DNA from: Scytalidium lignicola
Lineage: Eukaryota; Ascomycota; Leotiomycetes
Direction: 5' to 3'
NCBI GenBank assembly: GCA_002812745.2
Contig: NCSJ02000070.1
Span: 62,001-126,000 of the forward strand
DNA: 64,000 bases
Shown here: one piece after another, positions 49,083-60,820 of the stretch
How positions within the stretch are numbered: the stretch's first letter is position 1
How the letters are laid out: each line of letters opens with the position of its first letter
Program-made: the position numbers and the translations under genes
The notes under the pieces: model-generated
Database searches by the model: none
What the model saw: only the letters and a program-made list of their open reading frames with translations
Told to the model about the DNA's origin: nothing

Positions 49083-51022
49083 ATGAGCGAATCGCGGAAG
49101 CGAAGGTCCAAGGCTGGTTGGTGCTCCTTTGGTTTTTTACCTATCATTGCTAAACATCTAGGGTTGCAGGCTGCGAAACCTGCCGGAGACGAAAAGTCCG
49201 TTGCAATGAGCACCGGCCAATATGTTCAGCATGCTGTCGACTCAACTTGCCATGTTCATATCGCGTTTTGCCCCAACACGTCAATGACACGAGAGCAGAG
49301 TCGTCTATCCTCCCGTCGACGGAAGATCATGCACATCGTGACATACGCCCAAGGCATAGCGGTTCCGAACCGGCTATAGCAGCCTCTAGGGAAGTGGCGG
49401 CTGGTTCATCCAATTTGATTACGAATCTAGGTCCACTTGATAGCGCTCGAGTGCTACCTGTACTGCCAGAAGGTGAGAAGCGATGGTGGCTATCCAAAAG
49501 AGGAGCGGACGGATGTCTAGATATCCAGTCATTTCAGTTTGACACCGATTTTCTGAACAATATCGATGATATCTTTGAGATGGATTCACGCACAGGATTG
49601 TCACCACCAAGGACGGTGGGGATATCGGGAGACGTAGGGCCAATAATTACTCAGGATAATCTGGAAAGCAGCGGCGGCCGCTTGAGTCCTACAACTAGTT
49701 CTTGGCCGAGTAATTATGATGTCGCACACCACACACCAATTCAAAGCATAAAGAGACCAGTCACACTTGGACTTCTGGATCAGGAACCTCTACAGCATTT
49801 TATTACCACAATGGTTCGATTTTGTGTCTTGAGAAACTGCGAGCACGATAATCTTTACATCTATATTCTTACCACGATGGGCTTGTATCATGAGTCTCTC
49901 TTTTGTGCCATGATGGCCTGGTCATCCCTTCACCTTGCACACCTCAGAAAACGCTCTCCCCGCGATGCAGAGTCTCGATACGAGAAAGCCATACGTCTGC
50001 TTCAGCAGGACCTGACAGAAGAATTCAATATCGATCTTCTCCTTACCACGATCTGGTTCCTCTTGCAATACCAACTTCTTCTTGCTAATGGTGTTGACAA
50101 ATTTCAACAGCTGCTTAGTTGCAGTGCCGATATTATTAAGGCAGAGATTGATCGCCGTCAGACCTCAGAGACGGCTCTCAATCGCATCGGACCAATAGGC
50201 TCAATTGTTCTTGTGTGGATGAGTGCACGGGATAGCCAAGCGTCCCACTTCGGGTCAGCCAGACGGCTGCTGGGGTATTTGAAGATGTACCCAGATATCT
50301 ACGATCTTGTTGACAAGTCCGATGTGTTGAAAGATCCATCGGTCAGCGCAAATTGGCCATCAGGCTCTTCTCTACAGGATGTTGAGACCCTGCAATTACA
50401 ATTATGCATGCGGCTTTCTCTACGGATTCAGATAGTGCATGGGCAAATTATTCTTCTTGGCCGCTGGAAGCCAACTATAACAGACAGTACGAGCTGGACA
50501 TCCGTCCTCGTAAATCTGGAGATCCTAAAACGGGAGGTGGAAGAAGACGATTCCCCAACAGCAATTGCGGCCCTTGCTGTTGCTAAAGGCTCGCTCTGCT
50601 CCATGCCTTCTATCAGTGCTCTCGGATACAATCGTCTTTTGCTCTTATCCTCCTACTACGGGACACTGATTACATATCATACCCACAATCCTAAAAACTT
50701 ATCGACCAGCGGCGAGATGATGATAGAGGCTGCAGAGTGTGCCGCCCGCATCATTCGTATCCAACAACGTGTAACTCACGCTCGACCCAATTCACCGCAG
50801 GCTTTCTGGCCAACTACTTTGTTCCATGCTGCCACTGTGACCAAGGACCCGGTATATCAGTCATGGGTGGTTCGTACATTTGCACTAGCAGAACGATGGG
50901 GAGGCAATTTAGTGAAATCGCGTATACTGCTGGAGCATATCCTGGATCGCCAGAATCGGTCAGGCACTAGAGTTGACTTTCTAGAAGTCATGAAGGAAAC
51001 AACGGGGTATTTCGTCGTTTGA
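49083..51022 (+). CDS. Zn2Cys6 transcription factor (628 aa)
   Basis: Two exons: 49083-49116 and 49170-51022, 1887 bp. The 53-bp intron (GTTGGT...GCAG, branch GCTAAAC) lies just before the zinc cluster and restores it: residues 13-40, CETCRRRKVRCNEHRPICSAC...C, C-x2-C-x6-C-x6-C-x2-C-x6-C, preceded by the basic RKRRSKAG. Without splicing the cluster would be lost. The rest is a fungal regulator of the Fungal_trans_2 kind (helical C-terminal region: HESLFCAMMAWSSLHLAHL, RYEKAIRLLQQDL). It is the first gene of the 49-59 kb catabolic block and shares a short 120-bp 3' spacer with the cyclic amidohydrolase gene, so it is a candidate pathway regulator. This is inference by position only; A. nidulans HxnR is a C2H2 protein, so it is not its orthologue. 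Confidence 0.85.
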
Positions 51023-51142
51023 GTGGTTTAGTTTTGGAGATTCACATCGCTTCTTCACCTTACTTTGCTACTAAAATGTAATTGAAATAACAAATGATAT
51101 GATATCGGTGATATGAACTGTATAACACACCAATACCTTCAA

Positions 51143-52474
51143 TCAAGCTAGACAGCCCTTTTTGTAAGGAAATTTCTCTCTGAAATGGCTAGCAATATTC
51201 GCCCGCGTAGTTACCCAAACGCCTCCCTTCTTTGCAATATACTCTACAAAGTTCTGCACCGCCGTAAAGCGGCCAGGCTTGCCACTGATTCGACAGTGCA
51301 AGCCAATCGTCATCATCTTTGGCTTTCCGCGTAGACCTTCCGCATATAGGACATTAAAGGCGCTTTTAAGATACTCTTCGAAGGCGCCCATAGATCCCCA
51401 TCCTGTAGGGGAACAAAACTTGAGGTCATTGCAGTCATAACTATAGTTTTGGAAACTCAGTAAAAGAAACGTTAACAAGAAAGCAATCATCACTCACGTG
51501 TACGGTATCATGAGCATTCCTTTGGGGTCACTAGAATCCTTTTCTGCAGGCACATCTACCCAGTATGGCATGTCATCAGCATAGGTATCTGCTTCGTAGA
51601 GTAAAGGCAGGCCCTTCTCCGCAAAGACCTCGTGTACCAATCCTTTGGAATATGGAGATAGCCGTCCGTAGTACCAGCCAACAGGATATTGACCTGTTGT
51701 CTTTTTAAGAGACGCCAGCTGACGCTCGATATACTCCTTTTCCATCTCAGGCGACATGCCATGGTAGTCAACCCACCTATCAAAATGAAATCACCATATG
51801 ATTAGCCATCTTCTCAACCCAGTGACTAACTACAATTATAGGTACCTATAGGCATGCGAAGCAATTTCATGTCCACCCTTCAAACTTGCCTCAGCCACTT
51901 CCGGGTTCTTCTCCAGCGCCTGTCCAACGGCATACATCGTGACAGGAAAGCCATGAGCCTCAAAGAGCTCTAGCAAACGCCAAACACCGACTCGAGATCC
52001 ATAATCATAATCGCTTTCAACGTTCACTGCTCGTTCGCCTATGCGCGCCGGCACGTCCGGCTGCTCCCAAAGCCTGTTTTCAGACTGAAAGTCACCATTC
52101 AGTAGAGTACGCTCCGCTCCCTATGAATAGAACAAATTACCACGCGGTTAGCCGGAGCAAATAGTGGAAAACATCATTTTCAAAAGTTCGTTCGAGTGAA
52201 TATTAACAAAAGGGGGGGGGGGGGGGGGTTGGCATTGATAATGTGTCCTAGAGTTTGAACTCTGATAAAATGAAAGAAAAATACATACTTCTTCATAGTT
52301 GATTACAAATGAGACGGCAATGCGCGCATCATTTGGCCATTGCGGGTTGTGCGATTTACGCCCATATCCTACGTGGTCACGGGGGAAATCGTATTTTGTG
52401 CCTTGAAGGGGGTCGGCGTTGGGTGCATCGAGGGTTGATGCGATGCCATTAGGAGTGGGAGTCTTAGACGTCAT
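51143..52474 (-). CDS. PuuE/HxnM-type cyclic amidohydrolase (polysaccharide deacetylase fold)
   Basis: Four exons: 52474-52289, 52120-51846, 51776-51498 and 51440-51143; 1038 bp, 345 aa; introns 168, 69 and 57 bp. Intron 1 contains a long poly-G/C run (about 52213-52229). The sequence matches the PuuE group: FPRDHVGYGRKSHNPQWPNDARIAVSFVINYEEG, ESDYDYGSRVGVWRLLELF, EIASHAYRWVDYHG, GWYYGRLSPYSKGLVHE, YADDMPYW, MLMIPYTYDCND and TIGLHCRISGKPGR. Bacterial PuuE hydrolyses allantoin, and the related A. nidulans HxnM hydrolyses a cyclic imide in nicotinate breakdown; both open an N-containing ring in a hydrolytic step. The 2OG oxygenase and amidase next door support a ring-cleaving catabolic route. 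The exact substrate cannot be read from sequence. Intact. Confidence 0.85.
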
Positions 52475-53310
52475 TTTCTCATATACAAGACTTAAAAGGA
52501 TATTTATGTGGCACTTTTGTAATAACCAATACGTGTAAAGACGATTATCTCTTCTTCTTCTTCTTTGGCTTCTCCTTGTAATATTTGCAGACAATGAACA
52601 GTATTCATTGCCAGCAGCAAACTGATTAGAAGTTAGACTTTATCGTTCGTTGCCCGTCGGCGGTTACTTGCTTGCCCGAATATCGATTATATAGTATCAT
52701 TATGATAAGGTATGCATCGGCGAGCAAATATTAGTAAAATGGAGTAACTGGTTCTTATGATACCCCATTTCAAGATCGTATGCCAATCGGGAAACGGCCG
52801 ATTGGCCGAAACACATGTTAACCGACCACGATCGTATTAATGTAATTAAGCAAAGATATATTTTGAGCATCGGAAGCTAACGAATCGTGGTTGATATAAT
52901 TAGTCTTGAGGAGTGGGATGGTCATCTTATTACTTACTATCTGCTCACTGATGAGCTTAGCCGATTTCATACCCCTCTTGAAGCACTTCTCAAATTGACG
53001 GTATACCTGTTATATTAATGATATTAGATACCGATAACTCAAGCATCGCAAAAGTCTTTGTCTTCATTCAAGGTTTTAACTAGCGTTTATATTCTACTTA
53101 GGTCTTTGATATTAACTACGGCAGAGTGGCTTATTATTCAGACGTTGAAAGACGTATGTATTATGGCAATCATAAAGCTTCACATAGAATTTAGACTCAC
53201 TACCATCATTTAGAAACGGCACTTTCTCTATGGTTAGAAGTTTTACGTGTTAGACTACTTTGATTAATGAAGTTCTCTTAAATTATAAATATTGGATATC
53301 TATTGTCTCG
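52475..53310. other. intergenic between amidohydrolase and oxygenase
   Basis: It is the 5' flank of the amidohydrolase gene (-) and the 3' flank of the oxygenase gene (-). AT-rich from 52960. No gene is supported. Confidence 0.4.
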
Positions 53311-54603
53311 TCATTCTCTTCGCGTGATTTTTCCGCTGTTTTTCGTGTCTCTGCTTATAATACTACAACCTGTGTTAGTCAAAAATGGAGGAGGAGATCG
53401 ATAATAACTTGCCTCTGCCACAGTGATAGGTTCATATCTGGAAGGATTGTCCTTAGAGCAGCACGACGGAAGAACCTACGTAAATTAGTATGTTTTGGCT
53501 GGTGATTTAACTGTTTAGGGAAAGCTTACTTCGACGTAAGCATCCATGTTGAAAGAGAAGAAGAATGGCATTGAATATCTCTCTTTTCCTGAGATATTCT
53601 TGACCCGATGCACTGTGGACAGGAACTTATCATTTGAAGCACGCATTAGGAAATCTCCTATATTCACAACAAAAGTTCCTGGAATCGCCGGAGCTGGGAT
53701 CCACTCTGCGTTTGCATTTAATACATCCAATCCTCCTACATCATCTTGGTATAGAATTGTAAAGCCTAGGAGTTTCAATATACTAATAAATCATATGATA
53801 TTCAAAACTTACAAACGAAATCAGTATGGGCACCGATGCCCGTTTCATCTGTACTACTGGGGTTTTGCGGCGGATAATGGATCTTCTTCACTGATGTATT
53901 CGGAGCTGTAATCTTGTGGTCGAAGTGATGCTCATCAACACCTAGACCAATTGCAAAGGACTGCATCATCTTGCGAGCTAGTCCGAGCATTGCCTTGTCA
54001 TAGGCAAAACACTCTTGCTTGAACTTGGGATTGTCTTTAGGCCATAGGTTGTGGGAGAGGAGAGCACGCTGCTCATCCGTTAGAGTTGGCGGTATAGGAT
54101 CCTGCTCAGGTTCGTAGTTGTAAAGGAATGATTCTTTTCGATCTTATAATAGTTTCTTAGAAATTGCGTTTAGGGGTCGGGGTACAATAATTACCACCCT
54201 TAGGCTTAGAGCCGTCTAGTTGTGCGCCGTGAAGAGGTTCATATCCACGCAGAGTTCGACTCAGGTAGATATGTTCTTGCATCTTGACCTCGGTAGGTTG
54301 ATCAAAATATCTCTTGTTTGACTCTACTGTGGCGTCGACAAGTTCTTGCGGGATACCATGGTTCTTGATGTAGAAAAATCCCACATTCTCGCATGCTGTA
54401 GCGATGTCTTTAGCTACTCTCATCCGCTCATCAATATTGTCGCTATAGATAGCGCTAATATCAATAATAGGGATTTCATTGAAAGTCTTCTTCGCACGCC
54501 GGCCGTGGAGGACCTCGCGTTTAGCGCCCCAAGCTCCATCGTAAAAGAAGTATACATATTCTGGGTCTTCGACCTCGGTCTTGGTAATGGTGTTGGTTGA
54601 CAT
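53311..54603 (-). CDS. 2-oxoglutarate/Fe(II)-dependent oxygenase (HxnY-like family)
   Basis: Four exons: 54603-54195, 54142-53813, 53765-53530 and 53475-53311; 1140 bp, 379 aa; introns 52, 47 and 54 bp. The isopenicillin-N-synthase-type fold is complete: N-terminal DIOX_N part (EIPIIDISAIY, ACENVGFFYIKNHGIP), then the iron triad His 242 and Asp 244 (GIGAHTDFVCF) and His 299 (LSTVHRV), and the 2-oxoglutarate-binding Arg 309 with Ser 311 (ERYSMPFFFSFN). It hydroxylates or otherwise oxidises a small molecule using O2 and 2-oxoglutarate. A. nidulans HxnY is an oxygenase of this kind in the nicotinate regulon, and this gene lies between cyclic amidohydrolase and amidase genes, all on the minus strand. 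The assignment is inferred from family and context. Intact. ATG at 54603 gives the usual start before the TEVEDPEYVYFF block. Confidence 0.85.
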
Positions 54604-55592
54604 CTTAAGAATATGAATTTTCACTGTAGTGACTGTTAGAAGTTGTGGTAATAAGGTGTTTATATGCTCGAAGATGGATTAATGAGGGGTTCTATTAATT
54701 TGATATTGTTCTTATAAGCATGGCATGACAGAGATATAGCCTGGAAACCGCTCGGCGACTGGATCGTCTCATTCCTTGCAATGCTAGGGCTGATTATGAT
54801 CACCGACACCTATTATCCTTCATTCTATCGGATACCTCTATAGGGCCCCTATCGTCGGCTGTTGTGTTTTCTTCCCAATCGGCAAGCTCAGTTATCCCAC
54901 TCTTTACCCGAGAAGAGGTGTTGAAGCAGACTACCGTATGCTTGGCTACGCGGATGAATCATTGCTCTGGTATGGAAATATAGCGCATGTGTCAGCCCTC
55001 TTTAAGCAGGTCACCCCNAAAAAAAAGTATTTAAAGACCCTGATAACATCCATTTACTTAGTACAAATTGATACTGGGTTAAGACAGTACCTCGACTCGC
55101 ATGAATTGTAGAATATGTGGAGGGAGCCACAGGCGTGGACAAACTCTCAGGGTTTCTAGTACAGTCTCTTGTGATTTTGCAATAGCCGCCTAGAATCTTT
55201 CATTGCCAGCTATAGTAGAGATGCAATGTATATTAGAGTGTAAGTTCTTGCAACGAAGAAGTCAGCTCAGTGAGTTGAAGATACCCTATCCAATATTAAG
55301 GGAGTCGGTAGTCACGTACGACTCGACGAGAGGGGTCCGAAGTGGGTTCTTAACTCAACCTTGGACCTTTATAAATTTGGTCAGTGAGTGGAAAAACTTG
55401 TAAAAATCAATACGTTGTTATATACTGCTCCTAATAAATACAATTGGTGTCTCATTTTGGTTATCTAATAATAGCTGCTAGCCTATACTACGACATAGGA
55501 GATAACTAGCGCTTAAGTAGAACCACGTTGACCTCAAGCTATAACACTTGCGAGAGCAAGTGGAGTCTTAACTGAGTGTTCTCTTCTTGAGC
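54604..55592. other. intergenic
   Basis: No gene is supported. One N at 55018 before an A run. Short open frames here have no recognisable motif. Confidence 0.4.
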
Positions 55593-57201
55593 CTAGAGAA
55601 GTTTATGCTGGAAGCCTCCATCCCTCTCAAAAATCTCACCAATACTTTTCCCCGCATGAATAACATGCAAGTCATGATAGCGAGGAGCCACAAGGCTCAA
55701 GCCGATTGGAAGGTCGTTCTCACCAGCAAAGCCAGGTATATTAAGCACTGGAACCTGAAGAATCGTCCACATGGAACAAAATATCTGTGATGTTATTAGT
55801 ACGCTAGGTGTATATATTGTACAGCCCTAATGAAGTGTAAATAAAAAGTGCACTACTCACTGGACTTCCTGTGGTCTCAATTCCCGTGGGTGCCTCATCA
55901 ATAGCACTTGGCGTAATGATCGCATCATATTGGCTTGCAATACTATCCCATACTGGGCGCAACCTTGCACAGCCGTCGTAAGCGTCAAGCTGAGCCTTGC
56001 GGCTTAGTTTGGTTTTGTTTTCAATATGACCTTGAATAGAATCATGCAGCTTCTCCTTGGCAAGGAGGTAGTCTATGTGTCTTTGATCAGCCTCAAACGT
56101 ATGAGATATCTATATTATGCAACCAATTCTAAGACTTACTGCCCAGAAATGACGTTCTTCCTTCTCCAGAACACACTTGTTCATGCCATGGTGTGATTTT
56201 TGAGAAGTCTTCCGGTAGCTCAAGCTCCTCCACATTTGCACCCTGACTTATGAGCAACTCCCGAGCCTTAGAGAATGCTGCTTGCGTTCCGGGTCCAGCT
56301 TTAGGCCATATGTGCGTCTTGCAGAAGGCAATTTTTGCGCCCTTGACCGAGAACGGTGTAGTAGGTATAGGTGCATCGTCCTGAAGTTGGAAAACTTTGG
56401 AGAGCAGCTCTAAATCCTTAACCGAGCGCGCGAATAGACCTAGAGTGTCACAAGTCATGGAGTACTGCGCAAGGCCTTCACGAGAGATGGCCCCCCAGGT
56501 TGGCTGGAGGACACACAATGTCAACATGGGGATAAAAGACTAGTGGAGATGGAGACTAGGTACGTACTTTGAACGCATATATACCGTTAAATGAACCAGG
56601 ACGAATAGTGCTACCGCCGGTCTGGGTTCCCAGTGAAATAGGAACTTGGAAATCACCAACTGCAGCTCCTGATCCGGAAGAAGAGCCACCTGGCGTGCGT
56701 CCTGGAGCATGCGGGTTGGTACATGGGCCACCCTCCGTGGTAGACGCGAATTCCGTTGTTGTTGTTTTGCCAAAAATAAGAGCGCCAGCGGCACGGAGTG
56801 TAATAATAGGTGCTGCATCAAGAAGAAATGGTGGTTCATCTTTGTAAATTGCTGAGTTGTATGCTGTTGGCATGTCTATTCAATACCAGCTAGTAAGCAA
56901 AGCAGGCACGCCTATTCGGATAAATATCCCAGGAGATACCTTTAGTCAGAATCACATCCTTGACTCCAATTGGAATCCCATGCAATGGCCCTCTATTGGC
57001 CGGAGGGATCTGGTCCAACTTCTTTGCCTCCGCGAGTATCGAGTCTGGATCTAAGTATGCCCATGCTTTAACAACACTGTCACGGTCCTTAATTCGGCCC
57101 AGGAGCGACTTGGCGTAGTCTTCAACGCTCAGGTTACCATTCTTCATAAGCGCCAACGCTTCACTTGCAGTTATGCGATAAGGTTCTGTCATTTCTGTCA
57201 T
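55593..57201 (-). CDS. amidase (amidase-signature family, HxnN-like)
   Basis: Five exons: 57201-56940, 56875-56568, 56503-56140, 56072-55861 and 55784-55593; 1338 bp, 445 aa; introns 64, 64, 67 and 76 bp. Catalytic Ser-Ser-Lys triad elements: Lys 81 in GIPIGVKDV, the cis-Ser in TPGGSSSGSGAAVG (about 152-154) and the nucleophile Ser near 176 in GTQTGGSTIRPGSFNG. The C-terminal block (VPVLNIPGF, LPIGLSLVAPRYHD) is complete. The exon 3/4 joint uses acceptor CATAG at 56073; an earlier AG would give a stop, so this choice is the weakest point. It hydrolyses an amide to acid plus ammonia. With the cyclic amidohydrolase and 2OG oxygenase it gives a plausible ring-opening and deamidation route, as in A. 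nidulans HxnM and HxnN. Confidence 0.85.
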
Positions 57202-58067
57202 GTTTTGATGGATAGCAATACAGGCTACATATAAAGAGGCTCCGGGGTGCTCAGAATACTATCGGTAGGTGAAATAGTACGCTTGACAAGATATAAGAAG
57301 GGGAATTAGAATACACATCAAAACAATACTTCTGATGTTGTAGATTTTTTCACCTAGTATGTAAAATGATATCAGGATTCACCTGCAAAAAAAAAAAAAN
57401 GACGAACTAACTTGCTGGCTTTTCCGCCGTCGGCCAACCCACTCTTACCCCATTATTTGCAGCGATAAGTGTGAAGCACTAGGTGATAAGAGAAATGAGC
57501 CGAGCCGAGCTGAGCCGACGGCGGAGTTGTTGAAAGTGAAGCTACAAAATGTGGTAGTTATAGAAAGAGGAATATTCCGAAGGGGTGATTTGACATAATT
57601 GCCAAGAGACACACCATACTACAGATAATATATGTTCTACTATTTAGGTTTTCGGTGTCTTGACTCAACAGGTTCAGGGGTGGAGGAATGGATGCACTAT
57701 ACGACAATGTTTAATATCACGTCGACGCTATGGATTGCATGAAAAGTTGCTATAAAGTGCGTAAAAATGATAGTAGTATGTCTTGGACCATAGCCAGTTG
57801 ATGTCTACATAGCTATTAGGATAGAATGAATTCTTGTTATCCAGGCCCTGTAGCTTTAGTATACAAAGCTAGATTTTACGTACTCTGTGCCTTATAAAAC
57901 AAGAACAAACCCTAGTAACCCAGTCTTCGCTATTCATTAGATAGTAAATATAGTTCTGCACTTCTGCCAAGATCAAATTATTCCCTCCTGCTAGTGCCAT
58001 ACTCATGCCGTTTGGATTTCCATCACTGTCGTCGGCTGAGATTTTTCAGTTTCGATTGGGGTTGTAT
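57202..58067. other. intergenic
   Basis: Includes the promoter of the amidase gene and an A13 run with an N at 57400. No gene is supported. Confidence 0.4.
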
Positions 58068-59641
58068 TTACTGGCTCGGGGTTTTCCATAAACTTGCCCA
58101 TCTACTCCTGCACATATTTCGGTATAATAACCTAGTCGCACAGTTAGATTCCTGTTCTCGAGTTACTCGGGCCAATACGCCTACATGTTCTTCCTCGAAG
58201 TACTTCGTTTCTGGCACGATGAATAATGCTGACAAGAGCATTCCGATCATAGCAGTGCTATACAATGCCAGCAATGCACCAGCCTCATCTTTATACGGAA
58301 TATCAGCTGCATCCAGTCCAAAGATGATGCCTTGCCCCAAACCTAGCAGTGCCCGGGTGAGACCAGAGTAGTGGGCACATTTCTCTGGATCGTTGGAGAG
58401 TGTCCCAAGGAACCACATCACAAGGTTCAGTACTAAACTGCAAGCTACCCAGTTGATAATATAAAGTATCAAGACTCCTGCATAACCAGGATCATTCCAG
58501 TCCATATTCGGGCCAGCTATATGTCGGTTCCACTTATATGTACGGCATATTTCAGCGATATAAGCACCAATGAGAAAGACAGCAATGAAGGAAGTTGCTA
58601 TCACACCACGGACACGGCGAGTCCACTGTGTATGGTCAAGCATCCAAGAGAGGAAGAAATTGATGGGAAGTGCTACAAGTAAAGCGACGAACCCGTTGAG
58701 GCAACGAACACGTGCGTCGTTGTGATAAGCTGTGTCTATCAGTCATCAAAATAATACAAGGCAGTTTGGACAATGCTCACAGTTTGTGCTACCTAGATAA
58801 ACCAGATGTATCTCAGTGGCAAGCATACCTGGTACGAGCAATAATAATTTAACATCCATCAATGCTTTAATCAAGCCCTTCATATTACTCAGGAAGCTTG
58901 CTCGAGGTACGATGGCAATTGCTGACCCATCATCTCGTCTGACTTTCTCGGGTGGCAAAATAAATAGGGCAAGTATTGTGGCCAAGGCCATTAAGACAAT
59001 GAAGGTGATGTATACCGATGGTGGTACTCCCGAGGCCGACAGGTTATTGGTATCAATGGCCAATGGAACGATGGATGAGAACATACTGCAAAGGAAGCTG
59101 AGCATTTGAGAAATCTTGTACTACTGTCAGCTTACCCTTACAGCTATTTCTTGATTGTTTAGACTGCTTACCATAATGTAGCGACCCTTGTGTCGTTCTT
59201 CTGGGTAAGACATGATAACATATCCTACTGCTGCCTGGATAATACTACATCCAAGTCCCATAATAACTGCTGCGGCGACCGGGAATCCTAACCGCCCAGT
59301 CTTAGCAAAGTACCACAAACTGCCAGTATAAATGATATATCCAGCAGCACCAACCTATTTTCTAATCAGGACGTCTCATCTCGGGGTTATTTATTATGGA
59401 CACTCACTGATGAGCATATAGCAGGTCCAAATCTGTTCAGCAGAGGACTAGAGATTAGACCGCTAAAGAAAGCTGCGGCGCATAATGATGACTACGAGAT
59501 ATCAACTCGACGTTGGACATTACCCGGCCCTCCTCCAGCACCAAGAGTACTAAGCGCGACATAGATACCGGCAGTTAGACCAAGTACAAGACCCGCAAGT
59601 GCATTCTGGACGAAAGGACTATTCCACCGGAGTTGAGGCAT
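58068..59641 (-). pseudogene. Unc93-like (MFS-type) membrane transporter, one in-frame stop
   Basis: ATG at 59641: MPQLRWNSPFVQNALAGLVLGLTAGIY is the start typical of fungal Unc93/DUF895-like membrane proteins (about 10-12 helices). Later helices are readable: AAFFSGLISSPLLNRFGPAIC, FPVAAAVIMGLGCSIIQAAVGYVIM, VYITFIVLMALATILALFILP, ATSFIAVFLIGAYIAEI, ILYIINWVACSLVLNLVMWFLG and LLALYSTAMIGMLLSALFIVPET. Two introns fit (donor after ICSS near 59425; 58799-58741 with GTAGCA...GATAG). A TAG lies in frame near 59493 (DIS-stop-SSLC), and the joint near 59120-59170 cannot be settled. If the TAG is real, the gene is broken; if an unseen splice exists it may work. It lies beside the amidase and could be a substrate carrier for the catabolic block. 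Confidence 0.7.
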
Positions 59642-59929
59642 CATATCATGATATAACGAGCAATTTTAACGATCTGGTATAGAGCTTTCCAATTCAACAA
59701 TATTGCTGTAGCTCTTATTTTTGCTAGACAGCCGATAGCCTCTGGCATTATATATAGGCAACCATAGAAACAATTACAGATATCCAAAGGTGAACTGAGT
59801 AGATCCTATCGCAATATTAACCTCAGCCGATCCGAGCCGATACGTGTACTAGTTAATGTGTTATCTCTTCAGTGTAACAGTACCAGTATGTGGAAATAAA
59901 TCTGAAGCGAATGGCACTTTGTACGTAAG
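59642..59929. other. 5' flank of the transporter gene
   Basis: AT-rich spacer with no supported gene; it ends at the TA that flanks the transposon end at 59930. Confidence 0.35.
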
Positions 59930-60470
59930 GGGGTGCAAGAAATGAATCACGCACCCCCTGCAAGCGAACGAATTCTGCCACCCAAATTAAGGAATTATAT
60001 ATGGCCATTTTATTACCACTGTTTTACTACTCTACTACAATTGCTACAATTGCTACCACTACCACCCTGAAGGGCCTCCCTTTCGCATCCTGACCTTTGC
60101 TATCCTTTCAGGCATAGTATCAATAAAGTGGTTAATATGCCGTTCAATTGATATCTCATTCTCCTATATATCTTGCATAGCCACTTTAAGATCTTCCAGC
60201 TTCCACCTACCTGCTGGTTTGCGATTCCTAAGCAATTGCTTAAGGACTTGCTATATGTTTTCAATTGGATTCAAACCAGGGGATTGAGGAGGCCAATCAA
60301 TTGATTTGATATGGCACTCTATTCGAATCCCATTGCATATCCCTTTATTTCTGGCTGTATCCTTTTTGCCATGCACACGGCTGTTGTCCTCTACATACCA
60401 GTATGTCCCTGGTGTTTTATACCCTTTCTCCAGATCCTCAAATATCTCGACGTAGGTCGAGTGTCCAATC
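59930..60470 (-). mobile_element. Tc1/mariner transposon, 3' part
   Basis: The end at 59930 starts AGGGGGTGCAAGAAATGAAT after a TA, with GCACCCCCT inside forming a hairpin, as in a terminal repeat. The minus-strand frame then gives the transposase C-terminus: IFEDLEKG, TYWYVEDNSRVHGKKDTARN, IDWPPQSPGLNPIENI and, after one or more stops, DTMPERIAKVRMRKG. VEDNSRVH carries the second catalytic Asp and NPIENI the region of the last one. The N-terminal half is absent here; a piece that would directly precede it lies at 61122-61430. Confidence 0.8.
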
Positions 60471-60820
60471 ATTGTTGAGGTGATATACGGTCGTGTGATT
60501 CCACAATGCTACCATCAAAGTAGGTTGACAGACGCCGGGAGATAGCTTGGGGGCAGAATTGGCCGTGTAAACTGCTCGGCAACATTACCCCTTCAAATGA
60601 GCCACGCTTATGAGTAGCTCAAAGTTCATTAGAGTTTCTTATTATGCCGGGGTCCTTAGTCGATCGACCATAAGAAGCCGTGACATAGACATCCAGGCTA
60701 TACTACTCGAATATAACATTGCACCATTCACCATTGCTTACTGACCATTTTTATGACTCAGATCGAGTTTTGAACTGTGATTGATTGTTGGAGAATAAGT
60801 TGACTGTAAAGATAACCATA

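Noticed and set aside
49083..49379. Unspliced 98-codon frame at the start of the second Zn2Cys6 gene as a separate small protein
   Set aside because: Removing the 53-bp intron restores a perfect zinc cluster that continues into the long downstream frame, so the unspliced frame is not a separate gene.
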